Made by a program: the position numbers and the translations under genes. The notes below the pieces were generated by a model that ran no database searches, was not told where the DNA came from, and worked only from the letters and a program-made list of their open reading frames with translations. A DNA stretch of 64,000 nt from GW2011-AR15 sp964428335 (GTDB lineage Archaea > Nanobdellota > Nanobdellia > Woesearchaeales > GW2011-AR15), in NCBI GenBank assembly GCA_964428335.1, contig CAYRXW010000003.1, forward strand, positions 1-64,000. Direction: 5' to 3'. Of this stretch, positions 44,486 through 52,863 are shown piece by piece. The stretch's first letter is position 1, and each line of letters opens with the position of its first letter.

Positions 44486-45733
44486 ATGAGAATACTTCAT
44501 GTGTGTGATAGCTTTCTTCCACATATGGATGGAGTAATCGTTTCAATTTTGAATACCTCTAAATTTCAATATGAACACGGCCACAAAGTCACTATTTTTG
44601 CCCCGAAATACAAGAAAAACCCAAATATTGAAAATATAAAAGTACATAGGTTTTTTTCTCTTCCAGCACCATCCTATGAAGGATATAGAATCGCATTACC
44701 TAATATCATATACTTATCAAAAAAGATTAAGAAATTCAAACCAGATATAGTTCACTTACATGGGCTTCCTGGTTTACTATCTTTGTTTTCCATGTATATT
44801 GCAAGAAAGGAGAAAATTAAAGTTGTAGCAACTTATCATACCTCTTTTCCAGATGTATTGGTTTATCTTACTCCTTCAAAACTTTTCAAAATTGATAAAC
44901 TCCTGAATAAATCAAAAGTTGCTGAAAAATTTGCAAGCACATTTGAAAACTTTTCAAAAGGAATAATCAAGTATAAGCCAATAAAAAAAATAATTAAGAA
45001 GAATGATGAGCTATCAAGGAAGAATGTCTGGCTGATAACAAAAAGACTGTTTGACCAGCCTGATGTGGTAATAGCTCCATCTAACAAGATAGATAAGGAA
45101 CTGAGAAAAAATAAAGTAGGAAAAAAGATAGAGATAGTTTCAAATGGAACTGATTTGAATATGTTCTCAAAAAAAGAAACATATGGTTCAAAGGAAGTAA
45201 AGTTTTTACATGTAGGCAGGTTAGGTTTTGAAAAAAAGATTGATATACTTTTAAACTCAGTAGCTGAAGTGAAAAAAACATACCCTAATATCACTTTAAC
45301 TATAGTTGGAGATGGACCAGCAAGGGATTATCTTGAAAACAGGGTTTATTATCTAAGCATTGAAAAAAATGTAAAATTCCTGGGTTTTAAGGAAAGAACC
45401 AAATTACCTGAATTATATAAGCAGTTTGAAGTGTTTGTTACGGCATCAGTGATGGAAACACAAGGAATTGTCCTGATTGAAGCAATGGCATCAGGTTTGC
45501 CTATAATTGGTGTTAATGTTTTAGCCATACCGGATATAGTAAAAAATGAAACTAATGGCTTTTTAGCAAAAAAGGATAATTCAAAAGAAATTGCAGGATA
45601 TATGATTAAATTTATTGAGAACCCGAGCTTAATAAAAAAATATGGGGAGAATTCAAGGAAAATAGCATTGGAACATGATGTTAATATAACTAATCAGAAA
45701 CTCATCTCAGTATACAAAAGCATACTAACATAG
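44486..45733 (+). CDS. Glycosyltransferase family 4
   Basis: 415 residues. The N-terminal GT-B domain starts RILHVCDSFLPHMDGV, and the C-terminal donor domain has FLHVGRLGFEKKID, VGDGPARDYLE and TQGIVLIEAMASGLP with the catalytic Glu pair. The PHMDGV start and overall length resemble diacylglycerol glucosyltransferases and other lipid glycosyltransferases. It may glycosylate membrane lipid or a carrier. Acceptor and sugar are unknown. Confidence 0.88.
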   Translation: MRILHVCDSFLPHMDGVIVSILNTSKFQYEHGHKVTIFAPKYKKNPNIENIKVHRFFSLPAPSYEGYRIALPNIIYLSKKIKKFKPDIVHLHGLPGLLSLFSMYIARKEKIKVVATYHTSFPDVLVYLTPSKLFKIDKLLNKSKVAEKFASTFENFSKGIIKYKPIKKIIKKNDELSRKNVWLITKRLFDQPDVVIAPSNKIDKELRKNKVGKKIEIVSNGTDLNMFSKKETYGSKEVKFLHVGRLGFEKKIDILLNSVAEVKKTYPNITLTIVGDGPARDYLENRVYYLSIEKNVKFLGFKERTKLPELYKQFEVFVTASVMETQGIVLIEAMASGLPIIGVNVLAIPDIVKNETNGFLAKKDNSKEIAGYMIKFIENPSLIKKYGENSRKIALEHDVNITNQKLISVYKSILT

Positions 45734-45812
45734 TTTGTCAAATAATACTCATTACAAATTCAAACAGCTTTGCACTCTGCATATGTTTTTTTCTAAAAAA
45801 ATTAAACCAAAC

Positions 45813-45819
45813 ATATAAA
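45813..45819 (+). promoter_or_regulatory. Possible TATA box before the small ORF
   Basis: ATATAAA is centred 32 bases before ATG 45848; a second ATATATA lies at 45833-45839. These are the only promoter-like elements in this 268-base gap. Confidence 0.4.
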
Positions 45820-45847
45820 AGCCTGAAAAACCATATATACTTTTAGT

Positions 45848-45964
45848 ATGAACCTTCAAAAAGCAGAAACCTGCCCAAGCAGCAGCAGCAAGAATGTTGA
45901 GTTCTCTTTAGCATTCTTTTACAATAAATGCGTAAGCTGCGGGTTTATCTACGGAAGCCTGTAA
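45848..45964 (+). CDS. Possible 38-residue CxxCG mini-protein
   Basis: ATG 45848 opens 38 codons ending in TAA. The peptide has a Cys-Pro followed by four Ser (residues 9-14) and, near the end, CVSCGFIYG (28-36), half of a zinc-ribbon-like knuckle. A TATA-like box sits 32 bases upstream. Base composition is less A/T-rich than the flanks. It could also be an untranslated RNA or noise. Not attributable to a family. Confidence 0.4.
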   Translation: MNLQKAETCPSSSSKNVEFSLAFFYNKCVSCGFIYGSL

Positions 45965-46001
45965 AAAATAAGGAAAAAATGATTTCTCTAGTGCTTCTTA
46001 T

Positions 46002-46661
46002 TCACTTTTTCCACTGTTTTGCATCATCTAAGAAAGCTTTTATCCCATTATCTGTCAAAGGATGATTAAACAGCTTCAGCATGACATCAGGAGGAATTGT
46101 TGCGACATCTGCGCCAAACAAAGCGGATTGCATCACATGGAGCGGGTGCCTAAGGGAAGCTGCAAGTATCTTTGTCTTGAATTCATAGTTGTCAAATATC
46201 TGCCTTATCTGTGAAATAATCTCCATGCCATCATGCCCGATATCATCAAGCCTTCCGACAAACGGACTTACATATGTTGCTCCTGCTTTTGCAGCAATAA
46301 GCGCCTGCAGAGGGGAAAATATAAGGGTTACATTTGTCTTAATCTTCTGGCCAGAAAGCTCTTTTACTGCTTTCATCCCTTCAGGTGTCATGACAATTTT
46401 AATTACGATGTTTTTGCGATCTTTCTCAGGAACCCAGGTTAGAAAATCTTTTGCCTCATTTACCATACCTTTTGCATCTTCCTTAATTGTCTCAACACTT
46501 ATTGGACACTTAATAATGGCAGCTATCTCTCTTATTATAACCTTATAATCACGACCAGCTTTTTTAACCAAAGTAGGATTGGTTGTAACTCCATCTACAA
46601 GGCCCATATCATTCAATTTTTTTATAGCATCAACATCTGCTGTATCAATAAAAAATTCCAT
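46002..46661 (-). CDS. tal: Transaldolase / fructose-6-phosphate aldolase family
   Basis: 219 residues, the short TalC/FSA-like form. It has FFIDTADVDAIKK, GVTTNPTLVKK, the Schiff-base Lys88 in IVIKIVMTPEG, TNVTLIF, YVSPFVGRLDD and AASLRHPLHV. It moves a dihydroxyacetone unit between sugar phosphates, providing pentose and erythrose phosphates. GGTGAT lies about 6 bases before the start. An inverted repeat sits just downstream of its likely TATA box. Confidence 0.95.
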   Translation of the reverse strand: MEFFIDTADVDAIKKLNDMGLVDGVTTNPTLVKKAGRDYKVIIREIAAIIKCPISVETIKEDAKGMVNEAKDFLTWVPEKDRKNIVIKIVMTPEGMKAVKELSGQKIKTNVTLIFSPLQALIAAKAGATYVSPFVGRLDDIGHDGMEIISQIRQIFDNYEFKTKILAASLRHPLHVMQSALFGADVATIPPDVMLKLFNHPLTDNGIKAFLDDAKQWKK

Positions 46662-46667
46662 ATTATC

Positions 46668-46704
46668 ACCTTCAGATTAATTATAAAACCGGGGTTTTAA
46701 TATT
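46668..46704 (-). promoter_or_regulatory. Transaldolase promoter with operator-like repeat
   Basis: On the minus strand TATTAAAA (about 46704-46694) can serve as TATA box. AAAACC and GGTTTT arms (46685-46698) around GG overlap its downstream edge, and GGTGAT (46673-46668) is the ribosome site. A repressor on the repeat would block initiation. Confidence 0.45.
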
Positions 46705-46730
46705 TTGCGCATTAATATGTTAAAACAAAG

Positions 46731-46740
46731 AAATATAAAC
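46731..46740 (+). promoter_or_regulatory. TATA box for the Lon-like protease gene
   Basis: AAATATAAAC is centred about 27 bases before ATG 46763; leaderless. Confidence 0.55.
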
Positions 46741-46762
46741 CAATTGATTTAATAGAAAACTT

Positions 46763-48439
46763 ATGAAAAAACAGATTTTACTTTTGCTCTTGCTTTTAAT
46801 TCCAATGGCTTTTGCAAATTCAGGTAGCATAAAGCTTTTAGCAGTATCAAACCCAGAAACAGACCCAAAAGCAAGCCTAGCAGATTTAACCCTTGAGATA
46901 AAACCCGGACAGGGAAGGATATTCATAGATTCATACCCGCTTTCAAGAATAGATACGCAGATTTCCACAAGGTTTGCAAAAGAAGTAGCGTGCGACTTTT
47001 TGGAAAAGGACTGCTCAAGATATGATTTCTTCTACACAATAAGGTCAAGCAGCTCAATAATCGGAGGACCTAGTGCCGGAGCAGCAATATCAGTTTTGAC
47101 TATATCTGTCCTTGACAACCTGAAGCTGGATGAAAGTGTTGCAATGACAGGAACAATAAATACCGGCGGGATAATCGGGCCAGTCGGGAGCATACTTCCA
47201 AAAATAGATGGAGCAGGGCAGCTTGGTATAAAAAAAGTGCTCATACCAAAATATTCAGATACAAATGAGACAAATATCTCTTATTATGAATCAAGACATG
47301 GGATAAGGGTTGTTGAAGTTTCAATGATCAGTGATGCAATTTATGAATTTACAGGAAAGAATTACACGATAAATAAGGAAGTTGAGCTCGATAAATCTTA
47401 TGTGAAAACAATGGGCACTATCTCTGAGGAATTGTGTACAAGGGCTGACAGCCTTTACATGGAGCTATATAAGAAATTTGAGAATAATACTGCATTTACA
47501 TTATTGGAAAAAGGAAAAAATGAGCTGGCTTTAGGAAATCACTATAGTGCAGCAAGCTTCTGTTTTGGCTCAGGCCTGCAGCTTAGGAACAGGAAGCTTT
47601 TAAGCCTGAAAAAGGATCAGGCAGAGAAAGAAATCTTAGATACAATGGTGAGGGTCAGTGATTTCAAAAATGAAACCATGAAAGAAGAACTTAGGACAAT
47701 AACAGACCTAGAGACATACATGGCAGTTATGAGCAGGGTTGTTGAAAGCCAGGAAAAACTTACTGATGCATATAATACGCTAAACAAAAGCCTCAATTCA
47801 AGCATCTTCCAGCTCTCATATTCCATTGAAAGACTTAACAGCGCGCATTCATGGGCACAGTTCTTTGGATCAGAAGGAAAAGAGTTTGAATTTGATAAAG
47901 ACCTAATCGAAAGGTCTTGCCTGCAAAAAATCTCTGAAGTTGAAGAAAGGATACAATATGTTGAACTATACCTGCCTAACGGAGGCGAAGAAGCAAAGAA
48001 GTCTGTTGAAAAAGCATATATGGAAAATAGCCTTGGAAATCCGGAAATGTGCCTTTATGAATCAAGCCTTGCAAAAGCAAGGATAAACCTGCTGCTGAAC
48101 AGCATTTCAATCGACCCGGACCATATTGACGAAGTGATCAAGGACAGAAGCGAAGTTGTAAAGCAGCTTTTGGCAAAGCAGAGCAAGAAAGGCATTTTCC
48201 CTATTGTTGCTTACAGCTACTATGAATATGGAACTTCATTGGCGCAGACAGACAAATATTCGGCATTGCTTTATCTAGAATATGCCCTTGAATTAGGTAG
48301 CTTGGACATATATTTTGAAAAGGAAAAAGAATCATTCTACATCCAGAAAGAGTACATGATAATGTTCGCTTTAGGGACAATATTTGGACTGCTTTTGGGA
48401 CTATTGGCTTTTACTATAAAAAGAGGAAAGAAACGCTGA
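46763..48439 (+). CDS. Secreted, membrane-anchored Lon-like (S16) protease without ATPase
   Basis: 558 residues. A signal peptide (1-19, ending AFANS) leads straight into an S16 protease domain with the dyad Ser104 (GGPSAGAA) and Lys147 (SILPKIDGA). A long helical region (about 210-520) follows, with one C-terminal membrane helix (about 530-550) and a basic cytoplasmic end (KRGKKR). The catalytic domain therefore faces outside. There is no AAA+ module, unlike Lon. It may process surface proteins. Confidence 0.9.
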   Translation: MKKQILLLLLLLIPMAFANSGSIKLLAVSNPETDPKASLADLTLEIKPGQGRIFIDSYPLSRIDTQISTRFAKEVACDFLEKDCSRYDFFYTIRSSSSIIGGPSAGAAISVLTISVLDNLKLDESVAMTGTINTGGIIGPVGSILPKIDGAGQLGIKKVLIPKYSDTNETNISYYESRHGIRVVEVSMISDAIYEFTGKNYTINKEVELDKSYVKTMGTISEELCTRADSLYMELYKKFENNTAFTLLEKGKNELALGNHYSAASFCFGSGLQLRNRKLLSLKKDQAEKEILDTMVRVSDFKNETMKEELRTITDLETYMAVMSRVVESQEKLTDAYNTLNKSLNSSIFQLSYSIERLNSAHSWAQFFGSEGKEFEFDKDLIERSCLQKISEVEERIQYVELYLPNGGEEAKKSVEKAYMENSLGNPEMCLYESSLAKARINLLLNSISIDPDHIDEVIKDRSEVVKQLLAKQSKKGIFPIVAYSYYEYGTSLAQTDKYSALLYLEYALELGSLDIYFEKEKESFYIQKEYMIMFALGTIFGLLLGLLAFTIKRGKKR

Positions 48440-48470
48440 CTTTCATCTGATTTCCCAATTATTTCAGTTA

Positions 48471-48480
48471 TATTTATAAA
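48471..48480 (+). promoter_or_regulatory. TATA box for rps2
   Basis: TATTTATAAA, the best promoter element before uS2, is about 140 bases upstream of ATG 48618. It predicts transcription from about 48500 and a leader of about 115 bases, unusual here. Confidence 0.55.
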
Positions 48481-48511
48481 TCAAAGTTTTTTCACATCAT
48501 TAAAAGCCTAC

Positions 48512-48604
48512 TTCATTGGAACAGCTGCTTTTTTGGCAGGGCCAATGAAAAAACTGCAAGGGCGATAAAAGCGCAGTAAAGCATTTTCTATGACTTTACT
48601 TGCA
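48512..48604 (+). promoter_or_regulatory. Structured 5' leader of rps2 (candidate autoregulatory element)
   Basis: Two foldable parts are seen. First, TTCATTGG (48512-48519) pairs perfectly with CCAATGAA (48542-48549), with an inner CTGC/GCAG stem (48525-48528, 48536-48539). Second, CTTTACTTGCA (48594-48604) can pair with TAAAG (48577-48581) and TGCAAG (48555-48560), leaving a small GCG/CGC hairpin (48562-48574), like a three-way junction. Its 3' strand ends just before the GAGG (48606-48609) used by uS2. This suggests protein- or ligand-controlled translation. Confidence 0.55.
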
Positions 48605-48617
48605 AGAGGAAACTAAA

Positions 48618-49214
48618 ATGAGTGAAGAACAACTATTAGTGCCAAATGATACATACCTAAAGGCAGGCATACACATAGGAACAAAATTCAAGACAAAGTT
48701 CATGTCTGAATTTATCTACAAGACAAGACCTGATGGCCTTTCAGTACTTAATGTCCAGAAGATTGACGAAAGAATAAGGGCAATGATAACTTTAATGTCA
48801 CAATATGAGCCACAGGACATTGTTGTTGTATCAAGAAGGGAAAACGGATGGCTTCCAGTAAAGATGTTCGGGAAAATAACAGGCGCAAGGATTTTTGCAG
48901 GCAGATACCCACCAGGCATCCTTACAAACCCAGACCTAAAGCAGTACTTTGAGCCAAAGCTTATTGTTGTCACAGACGCATGGCCAGACAGGAACGCAGT
49001 TGAAGATGCAATCAAAATAGGTGTGCCAGTAATCGGGCTTTGCGATACAAATAACCAGGCAAACAACCTAGATTTGGTAGTCCCATGTAACAACAAGGGA
49101 AAGAAATCACTAGGGCTTTTGTTCTACATCGTAACACTTGAATACATGAAGAAAAGAGGCAAGTATAACGAGAAAGAATTCAAGTATACACTGGAAGACT
49201 TTACAGCTGAATAA
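48618..49214 (+). CDS. rps2: Ribosomal protein uS2
   Basis: 198 residues from ATG 48618, preceded by AGAGGA; an in-frame TTG at 48600 is unlikely. Archaeal uS2 motifs are YLKAGIHIGTKFKT, FAGRYPPGILTNP, VVTDAWPDRNAVEDA and GVPVIGLCDTNN. It sits in the small-subunit body near the mRNA exit. It is monocistronic here; RNA polymerase subunit and enolase genes often adjacent in archaea are not in the window. Confidence 0.97.
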   Translation: MSEEQLLVPNDTYLKAGIHIGTKFKTKFMSEFIYKTRPDGLSVLNVQKIDERIRAMITLMSQYEPQDIVVVSRRENGWLPVKMFGKITGARIFAGRYPPGILTNPDLKQYFEPKLIVVTDAWPDRNAVEDAIKIGVPVIGLCDTNNQANNLDLVVPCNNKGKKSLGLLFYIVTLEYMKKRGKYNEKEFKYTLEDFTAE

Positions 49215-49233
49215 GCTTTTTTCTTATTTTTTT
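49215..49233 (+). terminator. T-rich terminator after rps2
   Basis: Two runs of T (six and seven or more) follow the stop within 20 bases, typical of archaeal termination. Confidence 0.5.
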
Positions 49234-49250
49234 AATATCAAAAAGAATGT

Positions 49251-49260
49251 TTTTTATAAG
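49251..49260 (+). promoter_or_regulatory. TATA box for the methyltransferase gene
   Basis: TTTTTATAAG is centred about 25 bases before ATG 49281; leaderless. Confidence 0.55.
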
Positions 49261-49280
49261 ACGCACAAATCCTTTATGTC

Positions 49281-50099
49281 ATGATATTTACAGCAAGGCA
49301 GGCAAAGGAACTTTTACTTGGCAAGAATGAGATATCACTTGATCTTGGTATAACACTTTCTAAAATTGAATTTCAGGATAACAAATGGATTTTTCCTGAT
49401 AATCAGTCACTTGAGGAAAAAGACCTGAAAAAGGCAATAAAAAAAGACAATATCTGCTTTTTTATTGAAAATAGTTCATTGGTTCCTATATCAAGCTTTT
49501 CAGATGAGACCAATAATTACTACAAGCTTGTCCCTACAGCATCATGGCCAACACTTGAAATCTCAGGAATAAGGATGCATGTAACAAAATCAATGACACC
49601 TAAGGAAGATACTGAGCAGAAACTTTCTTTTGTAAATCCATGCACTGGAACAGTATTAGACACCTGCACAGGACTAGGATATACATCAGTAATGGCATCA
49701 AAAACAGCAGATTTAGTCTACACTTTTGAAATAGATGCGCATGTTATAGAAATACAGAAAGTAAACCCCTATTCCAGGCTGCTTTTTGAAAGCGGAAAAA
49801 TAAAGAGGCATCATGGAGACATTTTCCTTGAGATAAAAAACCTGAAAAGCAATTTTTTTGATAGGGTAATCCATGACCCTCCAAGGCTTGCCCTTTCCAC
49901 TCTTCTTTATTCACAGGGTTTTTATAATGAGCTTTTCAGGGTAATGAAAAAAAATTCAAAGCTTTACCATTATACCGGAGACCCGGGAAGCAAGAGAGGA
50001 CTGGATATAAGGCAGGGAATAATCATGAGGCTCGAGGAATCAGGATTCAAGAGCATAAATAGGGTGTTCAATGGCGTAACTGCTGAAAAACTAAACTAA
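49281..50099 (+). CDS. Predicted archaeal SAM-dependent methyltransferase (COG2521-like)
   Basis: 272 residues. An N-terminal domain of about 85 residues precedes the Rossmann methyltransferase, with motif I VLDTCTGLGYTS, the acidic FEIDAHVIEI loop, and motif IV HDPPR, a DPPY-like site typical of N-methylation of bases or amino groups. It resembles a conserved archaeal group of unknown substrate. Its end overlaps convergent RadB by 9 bases. Confidence 0.85.
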   Translation: MIFTARQAKELLLGKNEISLDLGITLSKIEFQDNKWIFPDNQSLEEKDLKKAIKKDNICFFIENSSLVPISSFSDETNNYYKLVPTASWPTLEISGIRMHVTKSMTPKEDTEQKLSFVNPCTGTVLDTCTGLGYTSVMASKTADLVYTFEIDAHVIEIQKVNPYSRLLFESGKIKRHHGDIFLEIKNLKSNFFDRVIHDPPRLALSTLLYSQGFYNELFRVMKKNSKLYHYTGDPGSKRGLDIRQGIIMRLEESGFKSINRVFNGVTAEKLN

Positions 50100-50768
50100 A
50101 AACATACCTTTCTCGCGTATCTCAAACCAGACCTTCTTATTCAGGTTTTGATGCGTTTTTTCATCTTCTGTCTTGAACTTTATCAGTTTTGCATATCGTT
50201 TCTCTTCAGAATTCTTAAGCTCAATTATTATCCTGCTCATCTTTTCAATGAATTTCCCGCCAACCATCCTAATCTCATCTTTTCCATCTACTGTTGAACT
50301 AACCTGGTTTGTTATCAGAACTATCTTATTGAAATCCCTTGCAATCCTTATCAGTTCAGCCATCTGCTCAGCCATTATAGTATTTATTTCCTTATGGTTT
50401 TCATTCACCCTGTTTCTGTAATGGTTCCCGATGCTGTCAACTATTACAAGTTTTATTGAGCTTTTCCCGCACATCTTTTTTGCATTTAAAATGCATTCAT
50501 TCTGCTCTTCAAATGATTTTGGCTGCATAAGGAAAATCTTATCCATTATATTATTCGTATCCTTAAAATAGATCTGCTTTAGCCTGTCAGAATTAAATGA
50601 GCTTTCGGTATCTATGAATATCACTTTCCCTCCGCTATCTGTGCAGGAGAGCGCTGCAAGAAGGCAGGTAGTAGTTTTCCCGGAAGCTGAATTGCCATAT
50701 ATTGCAGTAATCCCTCCTGGAGCATATTCCCCAATCAGTTCATAAATTGGCTTATTGAAAGTGTGCAT
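50091..50768 (-). CDS. radB: DNA repair and recombination protein RadB
   Basis: 225 residues. The RecA core alone, without the RadA N-terminal domain, is the RadB hallmark. It has Walker A GNSASGKTT (25-33), Walker B KLVIVDSIG, and VLITNQVSS. RadB is an accessory recombinase mediator. A TATA box (TTTATAAA, near 50796, minus strand) lies about 28 bases upstream of ATG 50768. Confidence 0.92.
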   Translation of the reverse strand: MHTFNKPIYELIGEYAPGGITAIYGNSASGKTTTCLLAALSCTDSGGKVIFIDTESSFNSDRLKQIYFKDTNNIMDKIFLMQPKSFEEQNECILNAKKMCGKSSIKLVIVDSIGNHYRNRVNENHKEINTIMAEQMAELIRIARDFNKIVLITNQVSSTVDGKDEIRMVGGKFIEKMSRIIIELKNSEEKRYAKLIKFKTEDEKTHQNLNKKVWFEIREKGMFLV

Positions 50769-50810
50769 TTAAAAGAATAAAGCTTTTGATTTTTTATAAA
50801 CCTTTGGCAA

Positions 50811-50820
50811 ACTTTTAAAT
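50811..50820 (+). promoter_or_regulatory. TATA box for the glycan island (first gene 50845)
   Basis: ACTTTTAAAT is centred about 28 bases before ATG 50845. It favours that ATG over an in-frame GTG at 50839 and defines the first operon of the island (50845-53908). Confidence 0.55.
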
Positions 50821-50844
50821 AAACTTCATAATTATCTAGTGGTT

Positions 50845-51759
50845 ATGATTTCAATAGTCATTCCAGCGCTAAACGAGGAAGAGAACATAAAAGAGCTATA
50901 TGAAAAAGTAAGGCAGAGCCAAAAAGATGCTGAAATAATATTTATTGATGATGGATCAACAGATTCAACTTTCTCTGAACTTGAAAAAATCAGGAAAAAA
51001 GACAAAAACACCATGATAATAAAATTCAGGAAGAACTTCGGGCAGACTGCAGCGTGGAAAGCAGGGTTTGACAATGCTTCAGGGGAAATTATTGTTACAA
51101 TGGATGCAGATCTTCAGAATGATTCTGAAGACATAAATAAGCTGATAAAAAAACTGGATGAAGGGTATGATGTTGTTTCAGGCTGGAGATACAATAGAAA
51201 AGATAATTTCTCAAAAAAGCTATTCTCTCTTTTTTCAAGATTCTTAAGAAACAAGATAATATCTGATGATATACATGATTCCGGCTGCTCGCTTAAGGCT
51301 TACAAGAAAGAATGCCTAAAAGACCTTGAACTTCATGGAGAAATGCATAGGTATATTGCAGAGATACTTGCACTGAAAGGATACAAGATTGCAGAAGTCA
51401 AGGTAAACCACAATCCAAGGAAAAAAGGGAAGACCAAATACAGCCTGATTAGGCTGCCTAAAGGGATGCTGGATTTGGTTGTAGTGCTTTTCTGGCAGAA
51501 ATTTTCAGACAGGCCAATACACCTTTTTGGTGGCTTAGGGCTTATGATGAGTGCCTTAGGTTTTTTAATTGGATCTTACCTTGTATATCTTAAGTTTTTC
51601 TTTGGGGTTTCAATTGCAAACAGGCCGCTTCTTTTGCTGAGTGTGCTTTTGATAATCCTTGGAATACAGTCAATAATTTTCGGGCTTATTGCTGACATAC
51701 TTTCAAAAGTGTACTATACAGACAAGAAAAGCTACAGCATTGAAAAAATACTGAAATAA
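50845..51759 (+). CDS. Polyprenyl-phosphate sugar synthase (GT2, DPM1/GtrB-like)
   Basis: 304 residues. The GT2 domain has SIVIPALNEEENI, FIDDGSTDST, NFGQTAAWKAGFDNASGE and DADLQND, and NPRKKGKTKYS is typical of polyprenyl-phosphate mannose or glucose synthases. Two C-terminal helices (about 232-255 and 265-290) anchor it. The product would be the donor for outer-face GT-C enzymes such as the one at 55182. First gene of a four-gene operon. Confidence 0.9.
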   Translation: MISIVIPALNEEENIKELYEKVRQSQKDAEIIFIDDGSTDSTFSELEKIRKKDKNTMIIKFRKNFGQTAAWKAGFDNASGEIIVTMDADLQNDSEDINKLIKKLDEGYDVVSGWRYNRKDNFSKKLFSLFSRFLRNKIISDDIHDSGCSLKAYKKECLKDLELHGEMHRYIAEILALKGYKIAEVKVNHNPRKKGKTKYSLIRLPKGMLDLVVVLFWQKFSDRPIHLFGGLGLMMSALGFLIGSYLVYLKFFFGVSIANRPLLLLSVLLIILGIQSIIFGLIADILSKVYYTDKKSYSIEKILK

Positions 51760-51768
51760 CAGAAAAAA

Positions 51769-52863
51769 ATGAAAATTCTGATGCTCAATTATGAGTTCCC
51801 TCCAATCGGAGGAGGGGCTGCAAACGCAAATTACTACCTGCTAAAGGAATTCTCAAAAAAAAATATCCATATTGATCTGCTGACCTCTTCACCAGGAAAA
51901 TACAAAGAGGGAAAATTCTCTAAAAATATAAGGGTTTTCAGGCTGAATGTAGGGAAAAAAGACATACATTACTGGAAAGCAAGTGAAGCTTTGCTTTACA
52001 CAACGAAAGCTTTATTTTTCTTAAAAAAACTGATAAAGAAACATGACTATGACCTTATTCATAGTTTCTTTGCGCTGCCTACAGGAATAATACCTTATCT
52101 TCTGAATAAGCCTTATATTGTATCCTTGAGGGGAAGCGATGTGCCTGGCTTTAATTCCAGGCTATCAAAACTTGAAAGTATGCAAAAGCCAATTTTTAAT
52201 AAGATATGCAGCAAATCCAGGAAAGTAATTGCAAACAGTATTGGGTTAAAGCAGCTTGCAGAAAAAAGTTTTAGTGGAAAGATTGATATTATCGAAAATG
52301 GCATTGATACTGCAGAATTTTCTCCCTCACAAAAAAAAGAAAAGCAGATAATATGTGTCTCAAGGCTTATTGAAAGAAAGGGCATAAATTACCTGATTGA
52401 AGCCATGCCAAGGATAAAGCGGGAATATAGGCTTGTAATAATTGGGGATGGGCCAAAAAAAGATGAGCTGATAAGATTAGCCAAATCAAATAACAGCTTT
52501 CCAAGGATAACTTTCCTTGATTATATCAGGCATGATAAATTACCAGCATATTACAAGAAATCAATGATGTTTGCCCTTCCAAGCCTAAACGAAGGCATGT
52601 CTAATACAGTACTTGAGGCAATGTCCTGCGGTCTTCCAATAATCACAACAGATACAGGAGGAACCAACGAACTAATCAGGCAAAACGGATTGGTAATTGA
52701 GAAGGAATCCTCTCTTTCAATTGCAAATGCAGTCAACAATTTAATTGAAAATGATAAACTAAGAGAAGAGCTTTCAAGAAATTCAAGAGAACTTGCAAAG
52801 AAAAAGAGCTGGAAAATTACAGCAGCTGAATACCTTAAAATCTATAGGGATGTAAAACCATGA
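51769..52863 (+). CDS. Glycosyltransferase family 4
   Basis: 364 residues. N-terminal LNYEFPPIGGGAANANYY is the GT4 glycine-rich loop. The donor domain has VSRLIERKGINYLIEA, IGDGPKKDEL and NEGMSNTVLEAMSCGLPIITT with the EX7E-type acids. It adds a sugar from an NDP donor to a lipid-linked or surface glycan. Its stop overlaps the MaoC gene (ATGA). Confidence 0.88.
   Translation: MKILMLNYEFPPIGGGAANANYYLLKEFSKKNIHIDLLTSSPGKYKEGKFSKNIRVFRLNVGKKDIHYWKASEALLYTTKALFFLKKLIKKHDYDLIHSFFALPTGIIPYLLNKPYIVSLRGSDVPGFNSRLSKLESMQKPIFNKICSKSRKVIANSIGLKQLAEKSFSGKIDIIENGIDTAEFSPSQKKEKQIICVSRLIERKGINYLIEAMPRIKREYRLVIIGDGPKKDELIRLAKSNNSFPRITFLDYIRHDKLPAYYKKSMMFALPSLNEGMSNTVLEAMSCGLPIITTDTGGTNELIRQNGLVIEKESSLSIANAVNNLIENDKLREELSRNSRELAKKKSWKITAAEYLKIYRDVKP

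Noticed and set aside
45734..45847. tRNA or other stable RNA in the largest gap
   Set aside because: No acceptor stem, T-loop consensus or other RNA family feature could be found by eye; the remaining gaps also lack tRNA-like folds.
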